The notes: generated from the letters alone by a model not told the origin. Shown: positions 17,823 to 27,667, numbered from the stretch's first letter. The stretch: 64,000 bases of DNA from Phytohabitans flavus (GCF_011764545.1 NZ_AP022870.1:9368001-9432000); one strand, 5' to 3'. Numbers and translations are program-made.

Positions 17823-19877
17823 TCAGGGCAGGCTGGCTACTCCCAGAGGCAAGAACCGCTGGCCGGTGACCCGCTCGGACGTGCCGGAGCGGTCCAGGTA
17901 CGGCGTGATGCCGCCCAGGTGGAACGGCCACCCGCCGCCGAGGATCAGGCAGAGGTCGATGTCCTGCGGCTCGGCCACCACGCCCTCGTCCAGCATGAGC
18001 CGGACCTCCTGGGCGAGCGCCTCGAGCGCCCGCTGGCGCACCTGCTCGGCGGTGGACGGCTGGTCGCCGAACTCCAGCAGCGCCGCGACGGAGGCGTCGA
18101 CCTCGTCGTCCACGAGCAGTGGCCGGCCCGACTCGGCGAGCCGGCGCAGGTTGTCGCTGACCGGGAAGCGGTCCGGGAAGGCCGCGTGCAGGATGCCGCC
18201 CACGTGGTACGCGACCGCGGGGCCGACGAGCTGGAGCAGCGGCAGCGGCCGCATCGGCAGGCCGAGCGGGTCGAGCGCCTCGTTGGCCACGTCGAGCGGG
18301 GTGCCCTCGTCGACGGCCGCGAAGATCTCGCCGAGGAAGCGGGTGAGCAGCCGGTTGACCACGAACGCGGGCGCGTCCTTGACCAGCACGCAGGACTTCT
18401 TCAGCTCCTTGCCGACCGCGAACGCCGTGGCCAGCGTGGCGTCGTCGGTCCGCTCGCCGCGCACGATCTCGAGCAGCGGCATGACCGCGACAGGGTTGAA
18501 GAAGTGGAAGCCCACCACCCGCTCGGGGTGCTCCAGGTCGGCGGCCATCTCGGTGATCGACAGCGAGGAGGTGTTGGTGGCCAGTACCGCCTCGGGCTTG
18601 ACGATCTTCTCCAGCTCGGCCCAGACCTGCTTCTTCACGCCGAGGTCCTCGAAGACCGCCTCGACCACGAGGTCGGCGTCGGCGAAGACGCCCTTGTCCA
18701 CCGAGCCGCTGACCAGGCCGTGCAGCTTGGCCGCCTTGCCCTGGTCCAGCCGCCCCTTGGCGACCATCTTGTCGATCTCGCCGTGCACGTACGCCACGCC
18801 CTTGTCGACCCGGGCCTGGTCGAGGTCGGTCAGCACGACCGGCACCTCCAGGCGCCGGGCGAACAGCAGCGCGATCTGGCCGGCCATCAGGCCCGCGCCG
18901 ACCAGGCCGACCTTGGTGATGTCCCGGGCCAGCGCCGGCGCGGGCGCACCGGCCGGGCGCTTGGCACGGCGCTGCACGAGGTCGAACGCGTACAGGCCGC
19001 TCCGCAGCTCCTCGCTCATCACCAGGTCGGCGAGGGCCTCGTCCTCGGCGGCGGTACCGCTGGCGAAGTCGGCATCGCCAGCCAGGCCGAGCAGCTCCAG
19101 CGCGCGGTTGGCGGAGGGCACCGCGCCGTGCAGCCGGTCGTCGAGCGTCTTCTTCGCGAAGAAGAGCACGCCCTCCCACATGTCCTTGTCGACCTCGGGC
19201 CGGCTGACCGCGACCGCACCGCGCACCACGCCGGCGGCCCACTCCAGCGAGCGCTCCAGGAAGTCGGCCGGCTCCAGGAGCACGTCCGCGATGCCCAGCT
19301 CGGCGGCCTGGGCCGGCTTGAGCATCTTGTTCTGGCTGAGCGGGTTCTGGATGATGACCTGCGCCGCGGGCGCGATGCCGATGAGGTTGGGCAGCAGCTG
19401 GGTGCCACCCCAGCCGGGTACCAGCCCGAGCAGCACCTCGGGCAGCGCGAGCGCCGTCGCGCCACCGGAGATCGTCCGGTAGTGGCAGTGCAGCGCGAGC
19501 TCCAGCCCACCGCCCATCGCCGCGCCGTTGACGAACGCGAACGTCGGTACCGCGCTGTCCTTGAGCCGGGCGAAGATCCGGTGGCCGAGCCGCCCGACCT
19601 CCAGCGCCTGCTCACGATCGGTGATCGTGCTGAGGCCCGTGACGTCGGCGCCGACGCAGAAGATGTACGGCTTGCCGGTGACCGCGACGAACGCCGGGTC
19701 GGCGGCGAGCGCCTCGGTGATCGCCGCGTCCAGGCCGGCCAGCCCTTCGGGGCCGAACGTGTTCGGCTTCTTGTGGTCGAAGCCGTTGTCCAATGTGATC
19801 AGTGCGGCGGGCCGGTCGAGGCCGGGCACGGCCACGGTCCGCAGCAACGACTTGGTGACAACCTCCTGGTACGTCAC
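17823..19877 (-). CDS. Multifunctional fatty-acid oxidation protein: enoyl-CoA hydratase/3-hydroxyacyl-CoA dehydrogenase
   Basis: A 684-residue FadB/FadJ-like beta-oxidation enzyme. The N-terminal crotonase domain has the oxyanion region 'NGAAMGGGLELALHC' and 'ALPEVLLGLVPGWGGTQLLP' carrying the catalytic-Glu position. A Rossmann NAD-binding domain starts at 'KVGLVGAGLMAGQIALLFAR' (about 352), with 'NTSSLSITEMA', the catalytic His in 'GFHFFNPVAVMPLLEIVRG', and two C-terminal helical 3HCDH domains. Its GTG start overlaps the stop of the upstream thiolase gene by 4 bp, so the two form a beta-oxidation operon. Confidence 0.94.
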   Translation of the reverse strand: MTYQEVVTKSLLRTVAVPGLDRPAALITLDNGFDHKKPNTFGPEGLAGLDAAITEALAADPAFVAVTGKPYIFCVGADVTGLSTITDREQALEVGRLGHRIFARLKDSAVPTFAFVNGAAMGGGLELALHCHYRTISGGATALALPEVLLGLVPGWGGTQLLPNLIGIAPAAQVIIQNPLSQNKMLKPAQAAELGIADVLLEPADFLERSLEWAAGVVRGAVAVSRPEVDKDMWEGVLFFAKKTLDDRLHGAVPSANRALELLGLAGDADFASGTAAEDEALADLVMSEELRSGLYAFDLVQRRAKRPAGAPAPALARDITKVGLVGAGLMAGQIALLFARRLEVPVVLTDLDQARVDKGVAYVHGEIDKMVAKGRLDQGKAAKLHGLVSGSVDKGVFADADLVVEAVFEDLGVKKQVWAELEKIVKPEAVLATNTSSLSITEMAADLEHPERVVGFHFFNPVAVMPLLEIVRGERTDDATLATAFAVGKELKKSCVLVKDAPAFVVNRLLTRFLGEIFAAVDEGTPLDVANEALDPLGLPMRPLPLLQLVGPAVAYHVGGILHAAFPDRFPVSDNLRRLAESGRPLLVDDEVDASVAALLEFGDQPSTAEQVRQRALEALAQEVRLMLDEGVVAEPQDIDLCLILGGGWPFHLGGITPYLDRSGTSERVTGQRFLPLGVASLP

Positions 19878-21067
19878 TTCGCACCCTCCCACGACGGGTT
19901 TTCCCAGATCACCGTGCCGCCCATGCCGATGCCGATGCACATCGCGGTCACGCCGTACCGCACCTCGGGGTGCTCGGCGAACTGGCGCGCGAGCTGCGTC
20001 ATCAGCCGTACGCCGGAGGAGGCGAGCGGGTGGCCGACCGAGATCGCGCCGCCCCACGCGTTCACCCGCGGGTCGTCGTCGGCGATGCCGAAGTGGTCGA
20101 GGAACGCGAGCACCTGCACCGCGAACGCCTCGTTCAGCTCGAAGAGGCCGATGTCCTCGATGGACAGTCCGGCGATGCGCAGCGCCTTCTCGGTCGAGGG
20201 GATCGGGCCGTACCCCATCACCTCGGGCTCGACCCCGACGAAGCCGTACGACACGAGCCGCATCGCCACCGGCAGGCCCAGCTCGCGGGCCACATCCTCG
20301 GCGGCGATGACGCTCGCGGTGGCACCGTCGTTGAGGCCGGCGGCGTTGCCCGCGGTCACCCGGCCGTGCGGGCGGAACGGGGTCTTCAGCGTCGCGAGCT
20401 TCGAAAGGCTCGTCTCGCGCGGCGCCTCGTCGGTAGTGGCGAGGCCCCAGCCGGTCTCCGGGTCGCGCACGGCCACCGAGACGAGGTCCTGCTGGATCTT
20501 GCCGTCCGCGTACGCCTTCGCGGTCTTCTCCTGCGAGGCGAGGCCGAACGCGTCCGCCCGCTCCTTCGTCACCTGCGGCAGGCGGTCGTGCAGGTTTTCC
20601 GCGGTCGCGCCCATGACCAGCGCGGACGGGTCGACAAGCTTTTCCGTCAGGATGCGCGGGTTGGGGTCGACGCCCTCACCCATCGGGTGGCGACCCATGT
20701 GCTCGACGCCGCCGGCGATCGCCACGTCGTACGCGCCCATGGCGATCCCGCCGGCCACCGTGGTGACCGCGGTCATCGCGCCCGCGCACATCCGGTCGAT
20801 CGCGTAGCCGGGGACTGTCTTCGGCAGCCCGGCGAGCAATGCCGCGGTGCGGCCGATGGTGAGGCCCTGGTCACCGATCTGGGTGGTGGCGGCGATGGCC
20901 ACCTCCTCCACCCGCTCTGGCGGCAGCTGCGGGTTACGCCGCAGCAGCTCGCGGATGCAGCGGATCACCAGGTCATCGGCGCGGGTGTTGGCGTACATGC
21001 CGCCCGCCTTGCCGAACGGTGTGCGGACGCCATCGACAAAGACGACATCCCGGACTTGACGGGGCAC
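19874..21067 (-). CDS. Acetyl-CoA acyltransferase (thiolase)
   Basis: A 397-residue thiolase that cleaves 3-ketoacyl-CoA in the last step of beta-oxidation. Catalytic landmarks: nucleophilic Cys in 'YAIDRMCAGAMTAVTTVAGG', 'NAAGLNDGATASVI', the 'NEAFAVQVLAFLD' block, His in 'WGGAISVGHPLASSGVR', and the second active-site Cys in 'VTAMCIGIGMGGTVIWE'. Its product enters the same pathway as the downstream fadB-like gene, which starts inside its stop codon. First gene of the pair. Confidence 0.95.
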   Translation of the reverse strand: MPRQVRDVVFVDGVRTPFGKAGGMYANTRADDLVIRCIRELLRRNPQLPPERVEEVAIAATTQIGDQGLTIGRTAALLAGLPKTVPGYAIDRMCAGAMTAVTTVAGGIAMGAYDVAIAGGVEHMGRHPMGEGVDPNPRILTEKLVDPSALVMGATAENLHDRLPQVTKERADAFGLASQEKTAKAYADGKIQQDLVSVAVRDPETGWGLATTDEAPRETSLSKLATLKTPFRPHGRVTAGNAAGLNDGATASVIAAEDVARELGLPVAMRLVSYGFVGVEPEVMGYGPIPSTEKALRIAGLSIEDIGLFELNEAFAVQVLAFLDHFGIADDDPRVNAWGGAISVGHPLASSGVRLMTQLARQFAEHPEVRYGVTAMCIGIGMGGTVIWENPSWEGAK

Positions 21068-21148
21068 GACAGTGACCTCCTCGTGGGGTGGGTCCTTCTG
21101 CCCCAGGATGCTACCCGTGAGTAACTATCTCGCGGGTTGTGGGACAGC

Positions 21149-22465
21149 TCACTCCGGGTCGCGCAGCGCCACCGCCAGACCGTCCGAGATCAAGCCCACC
21201 TGCCAGGCCCGCGCGCCGTACCCCCGAAGCGTCGCCGCGACAGTATCCGGCGCGATCTCCTCGGGCGGCGTCCAGGCCAGCCGGCGTACCGAATCGGGTG
21301 TGATCAGGTTTTCCGGTGGCAGCGTGTGCGCGGCGGCCGCCGTGGTGACCACCTCGCGGCACCGGGCCAGGCGGGCGGCCGCGATCGGGTCGCGCTCCGC
21401 CCAGCGGTGCGGCGGCGGGGGCCCGTCCAGCGGCGGCGCCACCGGCAGCATGTCGTCCGGCAGCTCGCGGGCCTTGGCCAGCGCATCGATCCAGGTACGC
21501 GCCAGCCGCCGCACCGACCGCCCCCCGAAGCCGGGCAGCGTGAGCAGTGTCCGCTCGTCCTTGGGGTCGAGCTCCGCGGCCGCGATGATCGCCGCGTCGG
21601 GCAGCACCCGGCCGGGCGCCGAGTCGCGCCGCGAGGCGATCTCGTCCCGCGCGTACCACATCGCCCGCACCCGGGCCTGTGCCCGCGCACCGCGGATGCG
21701 GTGGATGCCGGAGGTGCGCCGCCACGGGTCGGGGCGCTGGCGGGGCGGCTGCGCGCCGGACGCGACGAGCGCCGCGAACTCCTCGCCCGCCCACGCGTCC
21801 TTGCCCTGTGCCGCCAGCTCGGCCGCCAGCTTGTCCCGCAGGTCGGTGAGCAGCTCGACGTCCAGCGCCGCGTACGTCAGCCACGACTCGGGCAGTGGTC
21901 GTGTGGACCAGTCTGCGGCCGAGTGGTGCTTTTCGAGCGTGTAGCCAAGTAGCTGTTCGGTCAGTGCGGCCAAGCCGACCCGCTCGAATCCGGCCAGCCG
22001 AGCGGCCAATTCCGTGTCAAAAAGGCGACGGGGTCGCAAACCAAGATCGGCGAGACAGGGCAAATCCTGGCTCGCGGCGTGCAGAACCCATTCAGCGTCG
22101 GCGATGGCCTCGTCGAGCGTGCGCAGGTCACCCAGGGGGAGCGGATCGATGAGTACCGTGCCCGCGCCAGCCCGGCGCAGCTGCACGAGGTACGCGCGTT
22201 GCGTGTACCGGTAGCCGGAGGCGCGCTCGGCGTCCACGGCGACCGGGCCGGTACCGGCGGCGAACCGGGCTACGACCTCGGCAAGCTGCTCGGGCGTGTC
22301 GATCGGGGGCGGGGTGCCCTCGCGGGGGGCGGTCAGCGGCACGGGCCCGCCAGGCGTTGTTGGGTCGGGCCCCACGGTTTCGGATGCCGGGTCAGGCCGG
22401 CTGTGTGGTCCGTCCCCTGCTTGGCGTTGCGCGGCCCGACGGCGCAGGGGTGGTTCGTCGGTCAC
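21149..22465 (-). CDS. Ribonuclease D family 3'-5' exonuclease with HRDC domain
   Basis: A 438-residue protein. After a low-complexity N-terminus of about 60 residues, the DEDD exonuclease core shows 'GPVAVDAERASGYRYTQRAY', 'WVLHAASQDLPCLADLGL', 'LFDTELAARLAG' and 'YAALDVELLTDL', carrying the metal-binding acidic residues of RNase D. A HRDC nucleic-acid-binding domain follows at about 230-300 ('LPDAAIIAAAELDPKDERTL'), and a second helical domain. Likely acts in tRNA 3' maturation or RNA decay. It sits near DUF3000 and hemE, an order common in actinomycetes. Confidence 0.9.
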   Translation of the reverse strand: MTDEPPLRRRAAQRQAGDGPHSRPDPASETVGPDPTTPGGPVPLTAPREGTPPPIDTPEQLAEVVARFAAGTGPVAVDAERASGYRYTQRAYLVQLRRAGAGTVLIDPLPLGDLRTLDEAIADAEWVLHAASQDLPCLADLGLRPRRLFDTELAARLAGFERVGLAALTEQLLGYTLEKHHSAADWSTRPLPESWLTYAALDVELLTDLRDKLAAELAAQGKDAWAGEEFAALVASGAQPPRQRPDPWRRTSGIHRIRGARAQARVRAMWYARDEIASRRDSAPGRVLPDAAIIAAAELDPKDERTLLTLPGFGGRSVRRLARTWIDALAKARELPDDMLPVAPPLDGPPPPHRWAERDPIAAARLARCREVVTTAAAAHTLPPENLITPDSVRRLAWTPPEEIAPDTVAATLRGYGARAWQVGLISDGLAVALRDPE

Positions 22466-22751
22466 CCGACAACCGTAGTGTGGTCGCCGGCTGGCAACGA
22501 GCAGCCGGTCCCCGGCGCGTCGGACCGGGCGCCCGCGCGCTCGCTCCGCCCGTCCCGGGCGGCCCGGTTCCGTCCGGCCCTGTCGGTACCGTTCGCGGAC
22601 CGGACGTCACGGGACCCGGCGCCCGTGTCAGCATGAAGGAGACAAACGTCGTTCCGCCGGTAGATCCACCGGTGCCGCCGATCGGCTCGGGTGGGCTTGT
22701 GCCGAGATGCGACTGTGGAACGGGCGGTCCTAGGGGAGGGGCGAGATCTCG

Positions 22752-23984
22752 ATGACTGCTGGGTACGACCCGCTGTCCGCGCAGCCCGGAGCACAGGTGC
22801 CCGGTCCGCGTCACTCGGCCGACGACGAGCTTGGCGTGGCGCCGGGTGGAGCGGGTGGCCTGCCCGCCGGCGGTCCACCCCGCCCTGACGACCCGGACAT
22901 GCTGTACCGGCCCGGTCCGCTCCCGCCGGCACCGCAGGCCCCACCTGCCCCGCCGTACGGCGCGATGCCGCCGCCTCCGGGGCCTCCGCCCGGCCCGTCG
23001 TACCCGCCACCCCCGCCCCCGGCGTTCGCGGCACCGGCCTACCCGCTCTCCGCGCCGCCCATGTCGGCGCTGCCTGGCGGCGGCGACCCCCACTATCCGC
23101 CGTACTCCGGTCCGCCGAGCCCCGATCCGAGCTACGCGCCGTACCCGGGCCCGCCCGGCGATCCGAACTACCCGCCCTACGCGGCCGCGCCGCCGCGACC
23201 GCCCCGCCGGCGGCCGTCCTGGCTGGGGCTGAGCGCGCTGCTGCTGGTGCTGATCCTCGGCGGTGTCGCGGTCGTGCAGACGATGCAAATCCGTGACCTC
23301 CAGAGCCGCGTGGCCTCCGGGGACCAGGCGCTCGTCGACGCACAGGCCGCTGACAAGGGGCGCATGGACGGGCTGGAGGACCGCACCGGCGAGCTGGAGA
23401 CGGCGGCCGGCAAGGCGTTCAACCCTGAGGCGATCTCCAGCCAGGTCCTGCCCAGCGTGTTCCGCGTATCGGCTGGTCAGTTCACCGGTACGGCGTTCGC
23501 GGTGGGCCGGCAGACCGGCAACAGCACCAACCTCTTCACCAACTACCACGTGGTCGAGTCGGTGTGGGTCGCGGGCGAGCGCGAGGTGTTCATCGAACGC
23601 AAGGACCAGCGCTGGCCGGCGACGATCGTGCGGGTGGACGAGCAGGACGACGTCGCCCAGCTGCGCACCAACAACAAGTTCACCGGGCTGGCGACCGCCC
23701 GCGAGGCGGTTAAGTCGGGCCAGCAGATCGTGGTGGTCGGCGCCCCGCTCGGGCTGGAGGACACGGTCACGACCGGTGTGGTCAGCGCGATCCGTAAGGA
23801 CGAGGGCGGCTCCGGCACGGTGATCCAGTTCGACGCACCTATCAACCCGGGCAACTCTGGCGGCCCCGTGGTCAACGCCGCGAAGCAGGTGGTCGGTATC
23901 GCCACCGCCAAGGCCCGGGACGCGGAGGGAATCGGCCTCGCGGTGCCGATCAAGACCGCCTGCGACGAGTTCAAGATCTGTTGA
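22752..23984 (+). CDS. Membrane-anchored trypsin-like serine protease (HtrA-like, without PDZ)
   Basis: A 410-residue protein: a cytoplasmic Pro/Gly/Tyr-rich N-terminus of about 150 residues, one membrane helix ('WLGLSALLLVLILGGVAVVQ', about 157-177), a short coiled coil, then an extracytoplasmic S1C-type protease domain. The triad is complete: His in 'FTNYHVVESVW', Asp in 'DEQDDVAQLR', Ser in 'NPGNSGGPVVNA'. It ends right after the protease domain, so it lacks the PDZ domain of classic HtrA. A good ribosome binding site precedes the ATG. It probably acts in envelope protein quality control or signalling; its proline-rich tail resembles that of the next gene. Confidence 0.88.
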   Translation: MTAGYDPLSAQPGAQVPGPRHSADDELGVAPGGAGGLPAGGPPRPDDPDMLYRPGPLPPAPQAPPAPPYGAMPPPPGPPPGPSYPPPPPPAFAAPAYPLSAPPMSALPGGGDPHYPPYSGPPSPDPSYAPYPGPPGDPNYPPYAAAPPRPPRRRPSWLGLSALLLVLILGGVAVVQTMQIRDLQSRVASGDQALVDAQAADKGRMDGLEDRTGELETAAGKAFNPEAISSQVLPSVFRVSAGQFTGTAFAVGRQTGNSTNLFTNYHVVESVWVAGEREVFIERKDQRWPATIVRVDEQDDVAQLRTNNKFTGLATAREAVKSGQQIVVVGAPLGLEDTVTTGVVSAIRKDEGGSGTVIQFDAPINPGNSGGPVVNAAKQVVGIATAKARDAEGIGLAVPIKTACDEFKIC

Positions 23985-24054
23985 CGCGTCGCGGCGCCCC
24001 GAGACCGCCGGGAGTGCCGCGCTCTAACCGGGCGGCCGAGCGCCCACAGGAGGA

Positions 24055-25094
24055 ATGATGTCCTACCCCCGAACCCGCAGGGTGGACCGTACCCACCACC
24101 GGGTGACCAGCCATCGACGCAGCCCATCCCGAGCGGAAACGAGCAGGCGTACACGATCCCGACCGGCTCGGTACCGGCCGGCACGTACCCGCCGGAGCAG
24201 AGTTCGGTGCCGCCCGCGCCGCAGCCGCCGTACAACGTGCCCGCCCAGCCCTCGGGCCCGCCCGCGTACTCGCCGGCGCCCGCCTCGCCCGCGTACCCAC
24301 CGGCGCCTGCCTCGCCCGCGTACCCGCCCGCCGAGTCCGCGTACCCGCCGGCCCAGCCCGGATATCCGGCGGCCCAGCCCGCGTCGCCCGCCTATCCGCC
24401 GGCCCAGCCGCCGACGGCCGCGTACCCGGCGGTGGAGCCGCCCCCGCAGCCGTACGCGGCCACGTCCGCGCCGCCGGCGCAGCCCGCGTACCCGCCCGTC
24501 GACCCCGCCCCGGGCTACGCCGCGCAGCCGGCCTACCCGACCGCGTCCCCGTACGACCCGGCCTCCGCCCCGCCGTCCGGGCCGCTGTCCGCGGTGCCGT
24601 ACTCCGCCGCGCCGCTGTCCGTCCCGCCGACGTCCGGCCCCGCGTACGGTGCTCCGTACGGCGCGGTGCCGCCGCCGCCCAAGCGCGGGCAGGCAGCCCT
24701 GATCCTCGGCATCGTGGCGGCGCTGCTGTTCGTCACCGGCGGCATCATGACCGGCCTGTACGTCAGCAAGTCCAGCGACCTGAGCCGCACCGAGAAGCTG
24801 ATGGCCGAGCAGGTCAGCCAGCGGGACGACACGATCGCGGCGAAGACCTCTGAGGCCGAGAAGCTCCAGAAGGACCTGACCGCGGCCAACGACAAGCTGA
24901 CCCAGACCGAGCGCGACCTGACCGGCACGAAGAACGCCAAGGATCAGACCGAGAAGGAGAAGGCGGTCATCGCCGACTGCCTCAACAAGGTCAACGCCTT
25001 CATCGAGGCGCTGGCCGAGGGCAACCGGGCCGCCGCAGACCGGGCGATCGACGCGCTCGAAGGACCCTGCAACGAGGCCGAGCGCTACCTGTAG
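24055..25094 (+). CDS. Proline/tyrosine-rich membrane protein with extracellular coiled coil (frameshifted in this sequence)
   Basis: About 346 residues once a single C is restored in the run at 24066-24070: the start 'MMSYP' is in one frame and the rest, from 'NPQGGPYPPPGDQP' on, in another. The cytoplasmic N-terminal 200 residues are an imperfect repeat of P, A, Y ('SPAYPPAPASPAYPP'). One membrane helix ('ALILGIVAALLFVTGGIMTG') leads to a coiled coil of about 80 residues ('QKDLTAANDKLTQTERDL') and a short C-terminal segment with two cysteines. It lies 70 bp after a serine protease of similar topology, suggesting they work together. AGGAGG precedes the ATG. Function unknown. Confidence 0.72.
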
Positions 25095-25110
25095 CCGGCC
25101 GTCGAAAGCC

Positions 25111-25140
25111 GAGGGGGTCCCGCTCGCGCGGGGCCCCCTC
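25111..25140. terminator. Strong stem-loop between convergent genes (bidirectional terminator)
   Basis: An 11-bp stem, GAGGGGGTCCC pairing with GGGGCCCCCTC through one G-T wobble, closes an 8-base loop. It sits 16 bp after the stop at 25094 and 5 bp before the end of the convergent DUF3000 gene. There is no T tract, as is common for terminators in high-GC actinobacteria. Confidence 0.7.
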
Positions 25141-25145
25141 AGTGT

Positions 25146-25712
25146 TCAGGCCATCAGGTGGCTGCCGTGCAGCGCGGTGACCCCGGGCGGCGGGAGGCCG
25201 GCCGTCGAGGCCAGCACCGCGCACCAGGCCAGCAGGTGGGCGCCCAGGTCGTCGCCGGTCGGGGTCCAGGAGGCGCGGATCTCGATGTCGGCGGCGGCGG
25301 GCGGGCCGGCCAGGTCGCCGAAGCGGGTCGAGATGGTCTGGGTGACCGTACCGGCGATCGCCGTGTGCGTGGCGTCCTCGGCCTCCAGCGCGTCGGTGAG
25401 CCAGGTCCAGCCCACCGCGGGTAGCAGCGGGTCGGCCGCGAGGTCCGGCTCCAGCTCCGCCGTCACGTACGTGACCAGGCGCATCGTGCCGTCCCAGGCC
25501 TCGTGGCCGTCCGGCTCGTGGAGCAGGATCAGCCGGCCGGTGGCGACCTCCTCGCCGTCCTTCAGTACGACGCCGCTCACCGCGTACGAGTAGGGGGCGA
25601 GCCGCTGCGGGGCGGGCACCTCCTCCAGCTCGATCTCCGCGCGCGGGGTCGCGGCCTTCAGGCCGGCCACTGCCCGCGTGAAGACCTCCGGATGCCCGTT
25701 CGGAGACACCAT
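25146..25712 (-). CDS. DUF3000 domain protein
   Basis: A 188-residue actinobacterial protein of unknown function recognised from its start 'FTRAVAGLKAATPRAEIELE' and the block 'APYSYAVSGVVLKDGEEVA', 'LLHEPDGHEAWDGTMRLVTY', 'VGWTWLTDALE'. In actinomycetes this family typically lies next to RNase D and hemE, as here, where it is divergent from hemE. No signal peptide, membrane segment or catalytic motif is visible. The family name is a recognition, not a function. Confidence 0.85.
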   Translation of the reverse strand: MVSPNGHPEVFTRAVAGLKAATPRAEIELEEVPAPQRLAPYSYAVSGVVLKDGEEVATGRLILLHEPDGHEAWDGTMRLVTYVTAELEPDLAADPLLPAVGWTWLTDALEAEDATHTAIAGTVTQTISTRFGDLAGPPAAADIEIRASWTPTGDDLGAHLLAWCAVLASTAGLPPPGVTALHGSHLMA

Positions 25713-25852
25713 GACCGGAAGCCTAAGCCGCGTTCGGCCACAGCGGGGGACCGCCGCGCCGACAGCGGGTGACCAGAACCCTCCCCGGGCCGTCAGCGAG
25801 CGGAGCGAGCGAATCGGGACCAGCCCGGAGTGCGGCTGGCCGGCGTGGCACG

Positions 25853-26932
25853 ATGAACCCGATGACGACGACCATGGAGGGCAGCGCCGCCCATCGGGAC
25901 GACCCCGCTACCGACTCGCTGCTCGTGCGCGCCTGCCGCGGCCGACCGGTACCGCACTCGCCCGTGTGGTTCATGCGACAGGCGGGGCGTTCGTTGCCGG
26001 AGTACCGCAAGGTGCGGGCGGGTATCCCGATGCTGGAGGCCTGCCGGCGCCCGGAGCTGGTGGCGGAGGTCACCCTCCAGCCGGTGCGGCGCCACGGCGT
26101 CGACGCGGCGATCCTCTTCAGCGACATCGTGGTGCCGGTCGCGGAGGCCGGGATCGACCTGCACATCGAGCCGGGCGTCGGGCCGGTGGTGGCCGAGCCG
26201 ATCCGCACCCAGGCCGACCTGGAGCGGCTGCGACCGCTCGACCCGACCGATGTGTCCTATATAGACGAGGCGGTCCGGCTGCTCGTCGGCGAGCTGGGCG
26301 CCACGCCGCTGATCGGCTTCGCCGGCGCACCGTTCACGCTGGCCAGCTATCTCATCGAGGGTGGGCCGTCGCGGACGCACGCCAAGACCAAGGCGATGAT
26401 GTACGGCGAGCCGGAGCTCTGGCACGCCCTCTGCGCCCGCCTCGCCGAGATCACCCTGGAGTTCCTCCGGGTGCAGGTGCGCGGCGGTGTCTCGGCCGTG
26501 CAGCTCTTCGACTCGTGGGCCGGCGCGCTCTCCGACGCTGACTACCGGCGCTTCGTGTTGCCGCACTCCGCGCACGTGCTGACCGGGCTGTCCGGGGCGG
26601 GCGTGCCCCGGATCCACTTCGGCGTGGGTACCGCGCAGCTGCTCACGGCCATGGCAGAGGCGGGCGCGGACGTGGTCGGCGTCGACTGGCGTACCCCGCT
26701 GGACACGGCGATGGCGCAGATCGGGCCGGAGCGGGCGGTGCAGGGCAACCTCGACCCGTGCGTGCTCTTCGCGCCGTGGCCGGTCATCCAGCGCGAGGTG
26801 CTCCGCGTGCTCGAAGAGGGGCGGGCCGCCCCCGGCCACGTCTTCAACCTCGGCCACGGAGTGCTGCCGGATACCGACCCGGACGTCCTGACCCGGGTGG
26901 TCACGCTAGTGCACGAGGCGAGCGCGCGCTGA
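25853..26932 (+). CDS. hemE: Uroporphyrinogen decarboxylase
   Basis: Converts uroporphyrinogen III to coproporphyrinogen III in heme synthesis. Signature motifs are present: 'PVWFMRQAGRSLPEYRKVR', 'AAILFSDIVVPVAEAGID', 'GFAGAPFTLASYLIEGGPSR', 'QLFDSWAGALSDADYRRFV', 'VDWRTPLDTA' and 'FNLGHGVLPDTDPD'. Length from 25853 is 359 residues; ATG codons at 25862 and 25874 are alternatives, and none has a clear ribosome binding site. Its 3' end overlaps the convergent SDR gene by 27 bp. It lies two genes before hemG and hemQ, giving a compact coproporphyrin-branch heme cluster. Confidence 0.96.
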   Translation: MNPMTTTMEGSAAHRDDPATDSLLVRACRGRPVPHSPVWFMRQAGRSLPEYRKVRAGIPMLEACRRPELVAEVTLQPVRRHGVDAAILFSDIVVPVAEAGIDLHIEPGVGPVVAEPIRTQADLERLRPLDPTDVSYIDEAVRLLVGELGATPLIGFAGAPFTLASYLIEGGPSRTHAKTKAMMYGEPELWHALCARLAEITLEFLRVQVRGGVSAVQLFDSWAGALSDADYRRFVLPHSAHVLTGLSGAGVPRIHFGVGTAQLLTAMAEAGADVVGVDWRTPLDTAMAQIGPERAVQGNLDPCVLFAPWPVIQREVLRVLEEGRAAPGHVFNLGHGVLPDTDPDVLTRVVTLVHEASAR

Positions 26933-27667
26933 CAGGCGAAGTGCCTGCCAGGAGCCGTCGGCGTACCAGCCGCCGTCGACCGAGAGCGCCTCGCCGTTGA
27001 CGAAGCCGCTCTTGGCCGGGTCGGCCAGGAACGCCACCGCCTGCGCGATGTCGTCGGGCCTGGCGAAGCGGCCCTGCGGTACGTGGTCGGTGATGTCGCT
27101 GTCCCCGTACGCCCCCTCGGCCTGGGACGCCTCGTCCATCTCGGTCTTCACCCAGCCGGGGCAGACCGCGTTGACCCGCACGCCGCGCCCGCCCCACTCG
27201 GCGGCCAGAGTGCGGGTGAGCCCGACGAGGCCGTGCTTGCTCGCGTTGTACGCCGCGCGGTCGGCCACGCCGCGCAGGCCGGCGACCGAGGCGATGTTGA
27301 TGATCGTCCCGGCGCCGGCGGCCAGCATCAGCCGCCCGAACTCGCGGCACAGCAGGAAAGGCCCGGTCAGGTTGACGTCGATCACCCGCTGCCAGTCGGC
27401 GAGCGTGGTCTGCTCCAGCGGCGTGATGAACGCGATACCCGCGTTGTTGACCACCACGTCGACCCGCCCGAAGCGCTCGTCCACCGCCGCCGCGAACGCG
27501 ATCACGTCGGCCTCCGCGCTCACGTCGCCGAGAACCGCCAGGTCCGCCGCGACTGGCTGCTTGTCCATCACCGCCAGGGCATACCCCTCGGCGCTCAACA
27601 CCTCTGCCACCCGTCGACCGATGCCCTGTGCGGCACCCGTCACCACCGCCACCCGCTCACCCGTCAT
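26906..27667 (-). CDS. Short-chain dehydrogenase/reductase
   Basis: A classical SDR of 253 residues: NAD(P)-binding 'VVTGAAQGIGRRVAEVLSA', 'DVVVNNAGIAFITPLEQTTL', catalytic Ser in 'TIINIASVAG', Tyr-Lys in 'AAYNASKHGLVGLTRTLAAE', and 'VNAVCPGWVKTEM'. It is inserted between hemE and hemG on the opposite strand, overlapping the end of hemE by 27 bp and leaving only 27 bp to the hemG start. A -10-like TAAGCT 7 bases before the ATG suggests a leaderless transcript. Substrate unknown; a role in heme synthesis is not implied. Confidence 0.9.
   Translation of the reverse strand: MTGERVAVVTGAAQGIGRRVAEVLSAEGYALAVMDKQPVAADLAVLGDVSAEADVIAFAAAVDERFGRVDVVVNNAGIAFITPLEQTTLADWQRVIDVNLTGPFLLCREFGRLMLAAGAGTIINIASVAGLRGVADRAAYNASKHGLVGLTRTLAAEWGGRGVRVNAVCPGWVKTEMDEASQAEGAYGDSDITDHVPQGRFARPDDIAQAVAFLADPAKSGFVNGEALSVDGGWYADGSWQALRLSARARLVH

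Noticed and set aside
17577..20807. Long plus-strand frame of 1,076 codons opposite the fadB-like and thiolase genes
   Set aside because: Shadow of the real minus-strand genes: composition is that of reverse-complement codons (H, R, V, Q, D rich), with no domain.
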